A stretch of DNA of 64,000 nt from Azohydromonas australica DSM 1124. Lineage in GTDB: Bacteria; Pseudomonadota; Gammaproteobacteria; Burkholderiales; Burkholderiaceae_C. The notes under the pieces were generated by a model. That model was not told the DNA's origin and did no database searches. It saw only the letters and a list, made by a program, of their open reading frames with translations. Shown here in pieces: positions 23,446 to 32,566 of the stretch; within the stretch, counting starts at the first letter, position 1, and the number at the start of each line of letters is the position of its first letter. Location: NCBI RefSeq assembly GCF_000430725.1, contig NZ_AUMO01000038.1, positions 62,001 through 126,000 of the forward strand, given 5' to 3'. Made by a program: the position numbers and the translations under genes.

Positions 23446-26037
23446 ATGAGTACGGGGCCCGACAGCGCGGCAATGTACGCCAGGCGTGCCGCGGTGCCGC
23501 CGCCGCGCTGGCGCGACGTCGCCCGCCAGCGCGGCATGCTGCTGACGCTGGCGGTGTCGCTGCTGATCGCAGCCTGGGTCGCGTTCGGCTTGGTGACGCT
23601 GCGCCAGCAGGGCCTGCGCAGCGAGCTGCGCACGCTCGATGCCCTGTCGGCGGCGCTGGCGGCCCAGGCCGACGGGACGCTGGCGGTCGCGGAGACCGCC
23701 CTGAGGGCCACGGCCGACGGCCTGGGCAGCGGCGCCCTGGTCCCCGGCAGCAGCCAGGCCCAGGACACGTTGCGCACCCGCGCCTCGGCGCTGCCCATGT
23801 TCCGCAAGCTGCTGGTGCTCGATGCCGCGGGGCGCGAGGTGGCCTCGTCCAGCGGCGAGCCCGATGCCTCGGCCAGCCATGCCGCGGCGCCGTACTTCCT
23901 GCTGGCCCGCGAGGCGGGCGATGCCGCCTTGCGCGTGGGGCTGCCCCAACGGCTCCCGGGCCTGCGCGAGCCCGTGATCCCGCTGTCCTGGCCCTGGCGC
24001 TCGGCGCAGGGCGCCTTCAACGGGCTGGTGGTCCTGCTGGCCGACGCGGAGTTCCTGGACGCCGGCTTCGCACGCAGCGCGCCCACGCCGGACACGGGGA
24101 TGCAGATCTACCGCAGCGACGGCGGCGTGCTCTCCGACGGGCCGGGCGAGAACAGCGCCAGCCTGCTGGAACCGGCGCTGTCGCGTGCGCTGTGGGTCCG
24201 TGCCGACGAGGATGCCGGCGCGGGCATCGTCGACGAGGGCGGCGGGCGGCGGCGCCTGGTGGCGCCCAACCTGCTCAAGCGTGCGCCGCTGCTGCTGGTG
24301 GTCATGCGCGATGCGGACGCTGCGCTGGCGGAGTGGCGCAAGCAAGCGCGCCTGGCCGCCGCGTTCGTCACCTCCGCACTGCTGGTGACGCTGGCACTGA
24401 GCCTGCGCAACGCGCGCGAGCAGCAGTGGCGCCGTGCCAACGAGGCGGTGCTGGCGACCGAGCGGGAGCGCACGCTGCGTGCGTTCCAGGCGGCGCGCGA
24501 GGGCGTGTGGGAGTGGAACGCCGCCACCGGCGAGACCTACATGTCGCCGCGCATGAAGGAGCTGCTGGCGCTGGCGCCCGATGGGGCGCTGGTCCGCGGC
24601 GAGGCCCTGGCCGGCGTGGCCAGCGTCCATCCGGAGGACCGCGAGCCGCTGCGCAACGCGATCCGCGCCCATCTCGAAGGGCGCTCGCCCGCCTTCTCCT
24701 TCACCTTGCGGGTGGGGGCCGGCGATGGCACCTGGCGCCATGTGCGCTGCCGTGGGCAGGCCTTGGGTGAGGGCCGGGGCGCCCCGCAGCTGTTCGTCGG
24801 CACGGCCTACGACGTGAGCGCCGAAGTGGCCGCCGACCAGCAGGCGCAGCGCATGCAGGAGCAGCTGCAGCGCGCCAGCCGGCTCGAAGCCCTGGGCACG
24901 CTGGCCGGCGGCGTGGCCCATGACTTCAACAACATCCTGGCTGCGGTGCTGGGCTACGGCGAGCACGCGCGCGCGGCCCTGGCCGACGGCACGGCCGTGG
25001 CGCGCTACCTGGACCATGTGCTGCAGGCGGGCCGGCGCGGCAAGGCGCTGGTCGAGCGCGTGCTCTCCTTCGCCCGCGGCGGCGTGCGGATCCGGCAACC
25101 GTTTCGCGTCCAGCCCGTGATCGACGAGGTCCTGGCCCTGCTCGGCGCCTGCGTCCCGGCCAACGTGACGGTGTCGCACCGGCTCGACGCGCCGCAGGCC
25201 GTGGCGCTGGGCGATTCGACCGCGCTGTTCGAGGCGACGATGAACCTGTGCAACAACGCGCTGCAGGCCATGCCGCGCGGCGGCGAGCTGGCGGTGTCGC
25301 TGGCGGTGGAAGACGTGGAGGCGCCCCGCAACCTCTGGCAAGGGCGCCTGGCCCCGGGGGCCTGGCTGCACCTGGGCGTGGCCGACAGCGGCACGGGCAT
25401 CGCCCCCGAGGCGATGCCGCACCTGTTCGAGCCCTTCTTCACCACCAAGGGCCCGCATCGCGGCACGGGCCTGGGCCTGGCCGTGGTGCATGGCGTGGTG
25501 AGCGACATGGGCGGCGCGATCGACGTGAACACTTGGCCCGGGAAGGGCTCCCGCTTCGACCTCTACCTGCCGCTGCACCAGGAGGCCAACGGCATGGCGG
25601 CCGTGGCGGACGGCCACATCCCGCGCGGTCGGGGCCAGGTCGTGATGGTGGTCGACGACGAGGCCGCGCTCATCGAGCTGGCCGAGGAGCAACTGGCGGA
25701 GCTGGGATACGACCCGCGCGGGTTCACGGACCCGCTGCAGGCGCTGCAGGCCTTCGAGGCCCATCCCGGCGAGTACGACCTGGTGATCACGGACCAGGTC
25801 ATGCCGCAGCTCACCGGCACGGAGCTGGCTCGCAAGCTGCGCCAGCGGCGACCGGAGCTGCCGGTGCTGATCCTCAGCGGCTTCGGCGGGCCCGGTTTCG
25901 ACGCGAGCGTCGAGGCCAGCGGGGTGGCGCTCGTCATACACAAGCCGCTGGAGCGCGCCGAGCTGGCACGCGCCATCGACCGGACGCTGCGGCGACCACC
26001 GGCCCTGCCGCTGCCGAGCACGGAGACCGTGGCCTGA
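23446..26037 (+). CDS. Hybrid sensor histidine kinase with PAS and C-terminal receiver
   Basis: An 863-residue membrane kinase. A first membrane helix (about residues 31-50) is followed by a periplasmic sensor region of about 255 residues and a second helix near 306-325. Then come a PAS domain (about 345-465), a HisKA region with phosphoacceptor H492 in GGVAHDFNN, an HATPase domain (N box LCNNALQAMP, G box DSGTGIAP and GTGLGLAVVHG) and a receiver with D783 in LVITDQVMP. The kinase core resembles those of other hybrid kinases with an HDFNN H box. It is divergent from the OmpR-type regulator and is probably its partner. The ATG used is the first that leaves a short basic N-terminus. Confidence 0.88.
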   Translation: MSTGPDSAAMYARRAAVPPPRWRDVARQRGMLLTLAVSLLIAAWVAFGLVTLRQQGLRSELRTLDALSAALAAQADGTLAVAETALRATADGLGSGALVPGSSQAQDTLRTRASALPMFRKLLVLDAAGREVASSSGEPDASASHAAAPYFLLAREAGDAALRVGLPQRLPGLREPVIPLSWPWRSAQGAFNGLVVLLADAEFLDAGFARSAPTPDTGMQIYRSDGGVLSDGPGENSASLLEPALSRALWVRADEDAGAGIVDEGGGRRRLVAPNLLKRAPLLLVVMRDADAALAEWRKQARLAAAFVTSALLVTLALSLRNAREQQWRRANEAVLATERERTLRAFQAAREGVWEWNAATGETYMSPRMKELLALAPDGALVRGEALAGVASVHPEDREPLRNAIRAHLEGRSPAFSFTLRVGAGDGTWRHVRCRGQALGEGRGAPQLFVGTAYDVSAEVAADQQAQRMQEQLQRASRLEALGTLAGGVAHDFNNILAAVLGYGEHARAALADGTAVARYLDHVLQAGRRGKALVERVLSFARGGVRIRQPFRVQPVIDEVLALLGACVPANVTVSHRLDAPQAVALGDSTALFEATMNLCNNALQAMPRGGELAVSLAVEDVEAPRNLWQGRLAPGAWLHLGVADSGTGIAPEAMPHLFEPFFTTKGPHRGTGLGLAVVHGVVSDMGGAIDVNTWPGKGSRFDLYLPLHQEANGMAAVADGHIPRGRGQVVMVVDDEAALIELAEEQLAELGYDPRGFTDPLQALQAFEAHPGEYDLVITDQVMPQLTGTELARKLRQRRPELPVLILSGFGGPGFDASVEASGVALVIHKPLERAELARAIDRTLRRPPALPLPSTETVA

Positions 26038-26114
26038 AAGCGGCCCGCACACGCCTGCCGAAGTTTCAAGCGCCGTACGGTTTCGATTGCAAGTGAAATG
26101 GTGGGCCGGGGAGA

Positions 26115-26129
26115 TGCAGCGACGCTGCA
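26115..26129. repeat. 15-bp palindrome upstream of the exported-protein pair
   Basis: TGCAGCG-A-CGCTGCA is a perfect odd-length dyad about 47 bp ahead of the next start codon. It may be an operator for the neighbouring response regulator. Confidence 0.4.
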
Positions 26130-26175
26130 ACGCCGGTCCCCGATCCTGGGCTCATCGCATTGCAGGAGATTTGCG

Positions 26176-26628
26176 ATGAACCGGATGACACCCCACAGCC
26201 TGATGGCGGCTTCGCTGGTGATGCTGTTGGTCGGTGCAATCGCCGCAAACAGCAACGTGCTGCTGCCCCCCGTTCAGCACAGCGGCTCGGTCGAATACCT
26301 CAGCGGCGGCATCGGGCACGACGAGGCCCAGGCCCTGCAGAAGGAGGCGCGGCAGTGGCCGCTGGCGCTGGAGTTCGCCGTGAAGGCGGGCCCGAGTGCC
26401 GACTACGCCGCCAACGTCGCGGTGCAGATCCATGACGCCCAGGGGCACACCGCGCTGGAGACCACGGCCACCGGGCCCTTCCTGCTCGCTCGGCTGGCCC
26501 CGGGGGCCTACAAGATCGACGCCAGCCTGGGCGGCCGGACGCTGCACCGCGAGGTGCAGGTCCAGCCCAACCACCCGGCCAGCGTGCTGTTCCTTTGGCC
26601 GCCGAGCCCCGGCGGCGCTGACCTTTGA
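26176..26628 (+). CDS. Exported carboxypeptidase-regulatory-like (Ig-fold) protein
   Basis: A 150-residue protein with a signal peptide or N-terminal anchor (residues about 8-27). The compact beta-rich domain (about 60-145) has the pattern FLLARLAPGAYKIDASLGG followed by VQVQPNHPASVLFLW, as in bacterial CarboxypepD_reg/SpaA-like domains. GGAGAT precedes the ATG. It lies 11 bp before the next gene, so the two probably form an operon downstream of the hybrid kinase. Its function is unknown; a periplasmic structural or sensing role is possible. Confidence 0.6.
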   Translation: MNRMTPHSLMAASLVMLLVGAIAANSNVLLPPVQHSGSVEYLSGGIGHDEAQALQKEARQWPLALEFAVKAGPSADYAANVAVQIHDAQGHTALETTATGPFLLARLAPGAYKIDASLGGRTLHREVQVQPNHPASVLFLWPPSPGGADL

Positions 26629-26639
26629 GGAGATCCGCC

Positions 26640-27245
26640 ATGAAGGCATTTCAAACCGTACTGCTGGGCGCCGCCATGGCCGCGACCGCCGCCGCTGCGC
26701 TGGCCCAGACGTCCCCGTCCGGCGTCGTGGACCAGCGCGAGGACCACCAGGAGCAGCGCATCGGCCAGGGCATCGCCAACGGCGATGTCAGTGCCCGCGA
26801 GGCCTACCGGCTGGAGCGCCAGCAGGGCCGCATCGATGCGAACGAGGCGGCGGCGCGGGCCGACGGCTCGCTCAACTCTGCCGAGCGGGCCAGGCTCAAC
26901 CGCATGCAGGACACGGCCAGCCGCGACATCTGGCAGCAGAAGCATGACCAGCCCACGGCCAGCACCCAGATGGCCCCCGCCGCGCCGCCCACGTCCGGCG
27001 CCCTCGTGGACCGCCGCGAGTCGATGCAGGACGCCCGGATTCGCCAGGGCATCGGCAGCGGCCAGATCGATGCCCGCGAGGCCTGGCGGCTGGAGCAGCA
27101 GCAGTCGCGCATCCAGGCCGCCGAGGCGCGCGCCGACGCGGACGGCCACGTCAGCCGCGCGGAACACGCCCGCCTGGAGCGCATGCAGGACCGTGCCAGC
27201 GCCGACATCTGGCACCAGAAGCACGATCGCCAGCGCGCTCGCTGA
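26640..27245 (+). CDS. Exported protein with two internal repeats
   Basis: A 201-residue protein with a clear signal peptide (residues 1-22, ending ALAQ). Two copies of a unit of about 75 residues follow, each with VDxRExxQxxRIxQGIxxGxxxAREAxRLExQQ and ending MQDxASxDIWxQKHD. The second copy starts near residue 122. The repeats are hydrophilic, helical and charged. GAGGAG precedes the start. Similar small exported proteins of unknown function occur in Burkholderiales, but I cannot assign a named family. The duplication is old enough to have diverged and young enough to align easily. Confidence 0.65.
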   Translation: MKAFQTVLLGAAMAATAAAALAQTSPSGVVDQREDHQEQRIGQGIANGDVSAREAYRLERQQGRIDANEAAARADGSLNSAERARLNRMQDTASRDIWQQKHDQPTASTQMAPAAPPTSGALVDRRESMQDARIRQGIGSGQIDAREAWRLEQQQSRIQAAEARADADGHVSRAEHARLERMQDRASADIWHQKHDRQRAR

Positions 27246-27266
27246 AGGCCACCGGCCACCGGGCCT

Positions 27267-28706
27267 TCAAGGCCCGGCCGGCTGCGGCAACGGCCCGCCG
27301 GTACCCGCCGGCGTGGCCTGCCGGCGCTCCTGCAGCCGGCGCCTCACGAGCTGGATGTGGCTGCGCAGGGCATACAGCTCGTCGGCATAAGCCAGGGGGA
27401 TGTGCACCCGGCCCACGCGGGCCTCGATGTCCTCCAGGTCGCGCAGCAGCTCGTCCACGGGGCGGTCGCTGCTGGCGTCCTCGACCGCGCGCAACTGGGC
27501 GTACCAGCGAAAGACGCGCGAGCGGATGCGGAACTCATACAGCGGCGGCACGATCCGCGACAGCGGCAGCAGCACCGCGATGATCGCCACCAAGGCGATC
27601 CACATGCGATCGAACAGGTTGGCGAGCCAGAACGGCAGGTAGCGCTGCAGCCACGGCGGGCCGTCCTTGTAGAAACGCTGCGCCTCCGGCGCGATCGGGC
27701 GCTCGGTGTTGACGGGGTTGGGAAACTCGCCCTTGCGCTGGAACCAGCCCGCCTGCCCGTGCACCTGCTGAGCGGCCTGCACGAACAGCTGCATCAGCGC
27801 CGGGTGAAGGGAGCTGCGCGCCACCAGCGTGGCGGTCGGCGCGATGAGGTGGATGTCCTGCGGCGGCACGTCGGCGGCCAGGTCGGCCACCCCGCGCGGC
27901 AGCACCACGTGGCTCATGAACGGAAAGCGCCGTGCATACGCTTCGCTCTGCACGAGGTTGGCCAGCGCGATGCCCGGTGTGCGCAGCAGCATCTGCACCA
28001 TCTGGGACTCGGGCGCCGATGCAATGACGATGGCATCGAGCCGGCCATCGAGCAGATCGACGACGGCCGGCGTGAGCGGCTGGCGCGACAGCGTGACCGA
28101 GCCGGGCTCCACCCGGTTGGCCTCCAGCAGGCGCTCCATCAACGGCGGCACGCCGCTGCCGGGCGCCCCGACGTTGAGCCTCCAGCCGGCGAGCTGTGCG
28201 AGGCTGGTCAGCCCTGGGGTGGCCGCCGGCGCCCTTGCAACGGCAGGGTCCGGGTTGATACGGCCCGCGGAGCCCGGTGAAGGGGTGCGCTGTCCGAGCA
28301 GGCGACGCGCCGAGTCCTGCCGGTAGAAGAGCCAGACCGGTTCGTAGAACACGCTGCCCAGGGACACCAGGTCGTCACCGGTGGTCGCCGTGCCGCCACC
28401 TTGCGCGAAGCCGATGTCCACGCCGGAGTCCGCGTCCTGCAGCAGCGCCGCGTTCTCCGCCGCACCCTGGGTCGCGCGCAGCTCGACCGTGATGCCGTGC
28501 TGCTTCAGGAGGGCCGCATAGCGGCGGCCGAACTCGGCGTAGGCGCCTTGCTCCACGCCCGTGGCCAGCGTGACGCGGCGCGGGGGCGTGGGCTGCAGGA
28601 TCCAGTAAGCCAGGGCGAGCAGGAGCAGGCCCAGCAGCAGGAAAGGTCCCGCGGTGACGGCGAGGTCACGCAGCGACAGCAGCGTATTGCGCAGCATGGC
28701 AGGCAT
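27267..28706 (-). CDS. Membrane-anchored TAXI-type TRAP solute-binding protein
   Basis: A 479-residue protein with an N-terminal membrane helix (about residues 18-36) and a TAXI-family solute-binding domain (about 42-330), recognisable from VTLATGVEQGAYAEFGRRYA and ATQGAAENAALL. A second membrane helix (about 367-388) and a cytoplasmic helical tail follow. Normal TAXI proteins are free in the periplasm and sit beside fused TRAP permease genes; here no permease is present. The two helices suggest a receptor or sensor use of the fold. It is convergent with the repeat protein and lies upstream of, and divergent from, a NarL-type regulator gene. Confidence 0.75.
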   Translation of the reverse strand: MPAMLRNTLLSLRDLAVTAGPFLLLGLLLLALAYWILQPTPPRRVTLATGVEQGAYAEFGRRYAALLKQHGITVELRATQGAAENAALLQDADSGVDIGFAQGGGTATTGDDLVSLGSVFYEPVWLFYRQDSARRLLGQRTPSPGSAGRINPDPAVARAPAATPGLTSLAQLAGWRLNVGAPGSGVPPLMERLLEANRVEPGSVTLSRQPLTPAVVDLLDGRLDAIVIASAPESQMVQMLLRTPGIALANLVQSEAYARRFPFMSHVVLPRGVADLAADVPPQDIHLIAPTATLVARSSLHPALMQLFVQAAQQVHGQAGWFQRKGEFPNPVNTERPIAPEAQRFYKDGPPWLQRYLPFWLANLFDRMWIALVAIIAVLLPLSRIVPPLYEFRIRSRVFRWYAQLRAVEDASSDRPVDELLRDLEDIEARVGRVHIPLAYADELYALRSHIQLVRRRLQERRQATPAGTGGPLPQPAGP

Positions 28707-28993
28707 GGTTCGAACGGGGGGCGGGTGGGCGTGGCGCCAAGGGACGCCTCAACGCGGCGGACAGCCGGCCATTTTCCCCGGGAAACAACCGCTCCCCTGG
28801 ACCGCCCCGAGGCAGGAAGACGCTGCCGGCCCAGGGCGCGCGTGAGGGCGGCGTGCCGCCGCGGCGACCGCGCGGCTCCCGGCGAGCCGATCGCTGGCCG
28901 TGCCGCCAGCCATTGGTTTAGCCGGCGGCTGCGGACCCCGGCCTAATATCTCGGCGGCCCGATCCGTTGTCCTTCGACCGCAGCAGGTGTCCC

Positions 28994-29644
28994 ATGCGCG
29001 TCCTGATCGTCGATGACCATCCCCTGTACCGAGAAGGTCTCAAGGCGCTGCTGTCGGGGCTCGATCCCGACGTGGAGACGGTGGATGCGGCGGACGTCGC
29101 GGAGGCCGAAGGCCTGGCCGGCGCAGCGCCCGGCTTCGACCTGATCCTGCTGGACATGAACCTGCCCGGCCTCAGCCGGCTGGCCGCCTTGCAGCGGATG
29201 AAGGCCGCCTTCGAGGCCGCCTGCCTGGTGGTCGTCTCGGCCGAGGAGGATCCTGCGCTGATCCTGCAGGCCATCGATGCCGGCGCGGCCGGCTACATCC
29301 CCAAGAACACCGACGTGGCGGTGACGATCCGCGCCCTGCAGCTGGTGCTGGCCCACGGCATCTTCGTGCCCGCCCACGCCCTGCGCAGCATGGGAGGCCC
29401 TTGCGGGTCACCGGCGCCCGCGCCGGAGCGCTTGCCCGAATTCAGCGAGCGCCAGCGCGCCGTGCTGCGGGGGCTGCTCCAGGGCAAGCCCAACAAGGTC
29501 ATCGCGCGCGAGCTGGACGTGGCGGAGGGCACGGTCAAGGCCCATCTCTGGGCCGTGTACCAGTTGCTGGGCGTGTCCACGCGCACGCAGGCCATGTGCC
29601 GCGTGCACGAGCTCGGCCTGCTGGACCAGCTGCTGCCGCGCTGA
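28994..29644 (+). CDS. NarL/LuxR-family response regulator
   Basis: A 216-residue regulator with a receiver domain (residues 1-120), phosphoacceptor D54 in LILLDMNLPG and an initial acidic pair DD at 7-8. A LuxR-type helix-turn-helix occupies about 148-208, with KPNKVIARELDVAEGTVKAHL. The ATG was chosen to begin MRVLIVDDH, as is usual. It lies 16 bp before a hybrid histidine kinase gene and forms a two-component operon with it. Confidence 0.9.
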   Translation: MRVLIVDDHPLYREGLKALLSGLDPDVETVDAADVAEAEGLAGAAPGFDLILLDMNLPGLSRLAALQRMKAAFEAACLVVVSAEEDPALILQAIDAGAAGYIPKNTDVAVTIRALQLVLAHGIFVPAHALRSMGGPCGSPAPAPERLPEFSERQRAVLRGLLQGKPNKVIARELDVAEGTVKAHLWAVYQLLGVSTRTQAMCRVHELGLLDQLLPR

Positions 29645-29660
29645 CACGGCCTCACGCGCC

Positions 29661-31436
29661 ATGGACACCGTTGCCCCGCTGACCGGTCCCTCGGAACTCG
29701 TCGAGCGCGAGCTGCTCGACCTGTTCGCGCGGCGCAGCTGGCGCGTGCCCCTGGCCGTGATGTTCGCCGCCGTGCTGATCGCGACGCTGGCCTGGGGCAA
29801 GGCGCCGCACGGCCTGACGCTGGGCTGGGTGCTGGCCGTGGCGCTGACGCTGGCGCTGCGCGCCGCGGTGCTCTGGCGGCTGCCGCACCTGGAGCGCTGG
29901 TCGCTCAAGCTGCGCCTGCGCCTCGTGATGCTCATGTACGGTCTCAGCGGCGTGGCCTACGCCGGGTCCTTCGCCCTGTGGCCCTACCTGGGCGACCTGG
30001 AGCGCGCGGTGCAGTCCATGTTCGTCCTGGCCGTGTGCGCCGGCGGGGTGGTGGCCCAGGTGGGCTACCTGCCGGTGTTCACGGCCTACCTGCTGCCGCT
30101 GTTCCTGACCATGGGCGTGTACTGGGTCGAGATCCTGGCCACGCCGGGCAAGCCGTGGTGGCGCGGCGCTGCGGGCGTGATGGCCCTGCTGCTGAGCACC
30201 TACGGCGTGCTGATGCTGGCGCTGGCGCGTGACACCTACCGCCTGTACCTGCAGAACTTCGACACCCGGCGCGAGCTCAGCGTGGCGCTGGAGCGCGCGG
30301 AGGCGGCCAACCGCGCCAAGACCCGCTTCCTGGCCTCGGCCAGCCACGACCTGCGCCAGCCCATGCACACCCTCACGCTGTTCAGCGCGGCGCTGAGCAT
30401 GCGGCCGCTGGACGAGCGCACGCGCCTCATCGCGCAGCAGATGAACACCGCGCTGCAGGCCCTGGGCACGCAGCTCGATGCGCTGCTCGACGTTTCCAAG
30501 CTCGATGCCGGCGTGGTCGCGGTCAAGCCCGTGGCCTTCCCGCTGGCGCAGCTGCTGCGTCGTGTGGCCGACGAGCTGGAGCCGCTGGCACGCCGCAAGG
30601 GCCTGCAGCTCGTGGTGGGCGCGCTGCCGGCGGAGGACGGCTTCACCGATCCGGTGCTGCTGGAGCGCGTGCTGCGCAACCTGCTCGACAACGCCCTCAA
30701 GTACACCGTGCAGGGCAGCGTGCGCCTGGATCTGCGCTCCACCGCCACCGGGCTGGTGCTGGCCATCGCGGACACGGGGCCCGGCATCCCGCCGGACGAG
30801 CGCGAGCGCGTGTTCGAGGAGTTCTACCAGCTCGGCAACGCGGAGCGCGACCACCGCCAGGGGTTGGGACTGGGGCTGTCGATCGTCAGGCGCCTGGCCG
30901 GCTTGCTGCAGCTCGACCTGGCGATGCGCTCCGAGCTGGGCCAGGGCACGGAATTCACGCTGCACATTCCCAGGGCGAGCGAGGCCCCGGCCTCAGCGGC
31001 GCGCGCAACGGCCGCCGAGGCCGAGGCCCCCGCGGTGCGCGGGCTGCACGTGCTGGTGGTGGACGACGAGGACAGCGTGCGCCAGGGCATGCGCACGCTG
31101 CTGGAAGGCATGGGTTGCCAAGTCAGCATCGCGACCGGCACCGCGGCGCTCGCCGAGGACTTGGCGGCTGGCCGCCCGGACATCGTGCTGGCCGACTTCC
31201 GGCTGCGCGGTGACGACGATGGCATTGCCGCCGTGCGCTGCGCGCGGCAACGGTGGCCGGGTGTAGCGGCCTTGCTCATCAGCGGCGACACCGCGCCCGC
31301 CCGCCTGCGCGAAGCGGACGCCGCCGGCTTGCGGCTGCTGCACAAGCCGGTGGCCGTCGATCAGCTCATGCGCGCCATCGTGGAAGAGGTGACCCGCGAC
31401 ACCGATGCCGCGCCGGCGCACGTGAGCGCGGCATGA
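29661..31436 (+). CDS. Hybrid histidine kinase with polytopic membrane sensor and receiver
   Basis: A 591-residue kinase. The N-terminal 195 residues contain about six membrane helices with no large periplasmic loop. They are followed by a HisKA region with phosphoacceptor H229 in SASHDLRQPMHTL, an HATPase domain (N box NLLDNALKYT, ADTGPGIP, GLGLGLSIVRR) and a C-terminal receiver with D512 in IVLADFRLRG. The SHDLRQP H-box class is commonly paired with NarL-type regulators, and one is encoded just upstream. The stimulus is probably a membrane or small-molecule signal; it cannot be read from sequence. Confidence 0.9.
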   Translation: MDTVAPLTGPSELVERELLDLFARRSWRVPLAVMFAAVLIATLAWGKAPHGLTLGWVLAVALTLALRAAVLWRLPHLERWSLKLRLRLVMLMYGLSGVAYAGSFALWPYLGDLERAVQSMFVLAVCAGGVVAQVGYLPVFTAYLLPLFLTMGVYWVEILATPGKPWWRGAAGVMALLLSTYGVLMLALARDTYRLYLQNFDTRRELSVALERAEAANRAKTRFLASASHDLRQPMHTLTLFSAALSMRPLDERTRLIAQQMNTALQALGTQLDALLDVSKLDAGVVAVKPVAFPLAQLLRRVADELEPLARRKGLQLVVGALPAEDGFTDPVLLERVLRNLLDNALKYTVQGSVRLDLRSTATGLVLAIADTGPGIPPDERERVFEEFYQLGNAERDHRQGLGLGLSIVRRLAGLLQLDLAMRSELGQGTEFTLHIPRASEAPASAARATAAEAEAPAVRGLHVLVVDDEDSVRQGMRTLLEGMGCQVSIATGTAALAEDLAAGRPDIVLADFRLRGDDDGIAAVRCARQRWPGVAALLISGDTAPARLREADAAGLRLLHKPVAVDQLMRAIVEEVTRDTDAAPAHVSAA

Positions 31437-31538
31437 GCAGGCCGCTTGAATATGTTTTTCTGAAAATGAATCGACGACTCTAAGTTTTTCAGCGAGACAG
31501 CAGCGCCGTATTCATTCCTGTCTGGTCGGAGGATCAAA

Positions 31539-32408
31539 ATGCCGAGCGTGAAAAATCATGCCTATGAGCTCAGCGGCACCTTGCAGCCCGCGCCGGACGC
31601 CATGCCGGAGAGATATGGAACCAGTTTGTCCAAGGCGCTTGGCATGCGGCTGGGAGGGCACAAGGGAAATCTGAAAACGCTTGGCGATGGGCTGGTGCGA
31701 CAGCTTGCCAGTGTTTGCGGCTGGGTCAAGGAATGCTTCGATTCTGATTTTGAATTGTCGCCAATTCCAGCCGCGGGCGAGCCCGTCGATCACGGATTCC
31801 GGTGGGCCGAAATCAGCTGGACGCCGATGTCTCAATACCAGTGGGGAAAATATGACATCACCGGCTGGATGGTGGACGAAGTGGTCACGTTCCTGGGGTG
31901 GGTCAACGACAGCGGGGACGCGCCGGGCAGCAGGCGCTTTGGCGCGACGGCGAGCTGCGTGTTGCAGCCCGGCCGCATGGCACCCTCGGTTTCAGGCCGC
32001 TGGATTTCAGCGCCCGTCGTCAGCCTGTCCGGCACCATCAGCGGCAGAGCGCGCCCATTCAGCGTGTGGCAACCCTTGGCGAACGAAACGGCAGCCCGTT
32101 GCTCGATGGTCTGCCGGCAAAGCATTTTTCAGGTCGATCTGGAAAATTCCAATCCCGTCCTGCTGGCTGAAAAAGAGGAGATGCGCATGCTGTTTTCCCA
32201 TGAAAACGGTGGCATCGCCGAAGTCGTGCTTCCCGGCATCCAGGCCATGCCCGCTGTAGATTTTGAAATCAAGCGCGCCAATGCCGACGTCGTGGTGGAA
32301 CTGGGCCTCAGCTTCGAGTTGACGGTGAAAGGCGATGACAGCCGCATCAGTTTCAATGACGACCCCGTGAAGCTGGCCTTCAGGCCGTGGGAACCCGTGG
32401 CCTATTGA
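31539..32408 (+). CDS. Hypothetical protein, unrecognised family
   Basis: A 289-residue soluble protein with no signal peptide or membrane helix. It is rich in Trp (GWVKECF, WAEISWTP, QWGKYDITGWMVDEVV, FLGWVND) and ends in a beta-rich acidic part. GGAGGA precedes the ATG. The gene and its flanks are less GC-rich than the neighbours and it lies between a kinase and a sulfatase gene, so recent acquisition is possible. I do not recognise any catalytic motif. Confidence 0.6.
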   Translation: MPSVKNHAYELSGTLQPAPDAMPERYGTSLSKALGMRLGGHKGNLKTLGDGLVRQLASVCGWVKECFDSDFELSPIPAAGEPVDHGFRWAEISWTPMSQYQWGKYDITGWMVDEVVTFLGWVNDSGDAPGSRRFGATASCVLQPGRMAPSVSGRWISAPVVSLSGTISGRARPFSVWQPLANETAARCSMVCRQSIFQVDLENSNPVLLAEKEEMRMLFSHENGGIAEVVLPGIQAMPAVDFEIKRANADVVVELGLSFELTVKGDDSRISFNDDPVKLAFRPWEPVAY

Positions 32409-32566
32409 ACGCCTGCCGCACGCCAATGCACCTGCTGCCTCGTGCTTCGCCCTCGCACCCCAAGTGCGAAAAGCGCCTGCGCCCTTGCCAGCAGCGCAGA
32501 TCCGCTTTTGCACCGGGGATTCTGGAACAGCAGCTGCACACTGCTGCTGCTCCGCTTCTCTGAAGG

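Noticed and set aside
28772..28785. TTTTCCCCGGGAAA palindrome ahead of the NarL-type regulator
   Set aside because: It resembles the centromere palindrome but lacks the AGSCT core, so I do not count it as an eighth copy.
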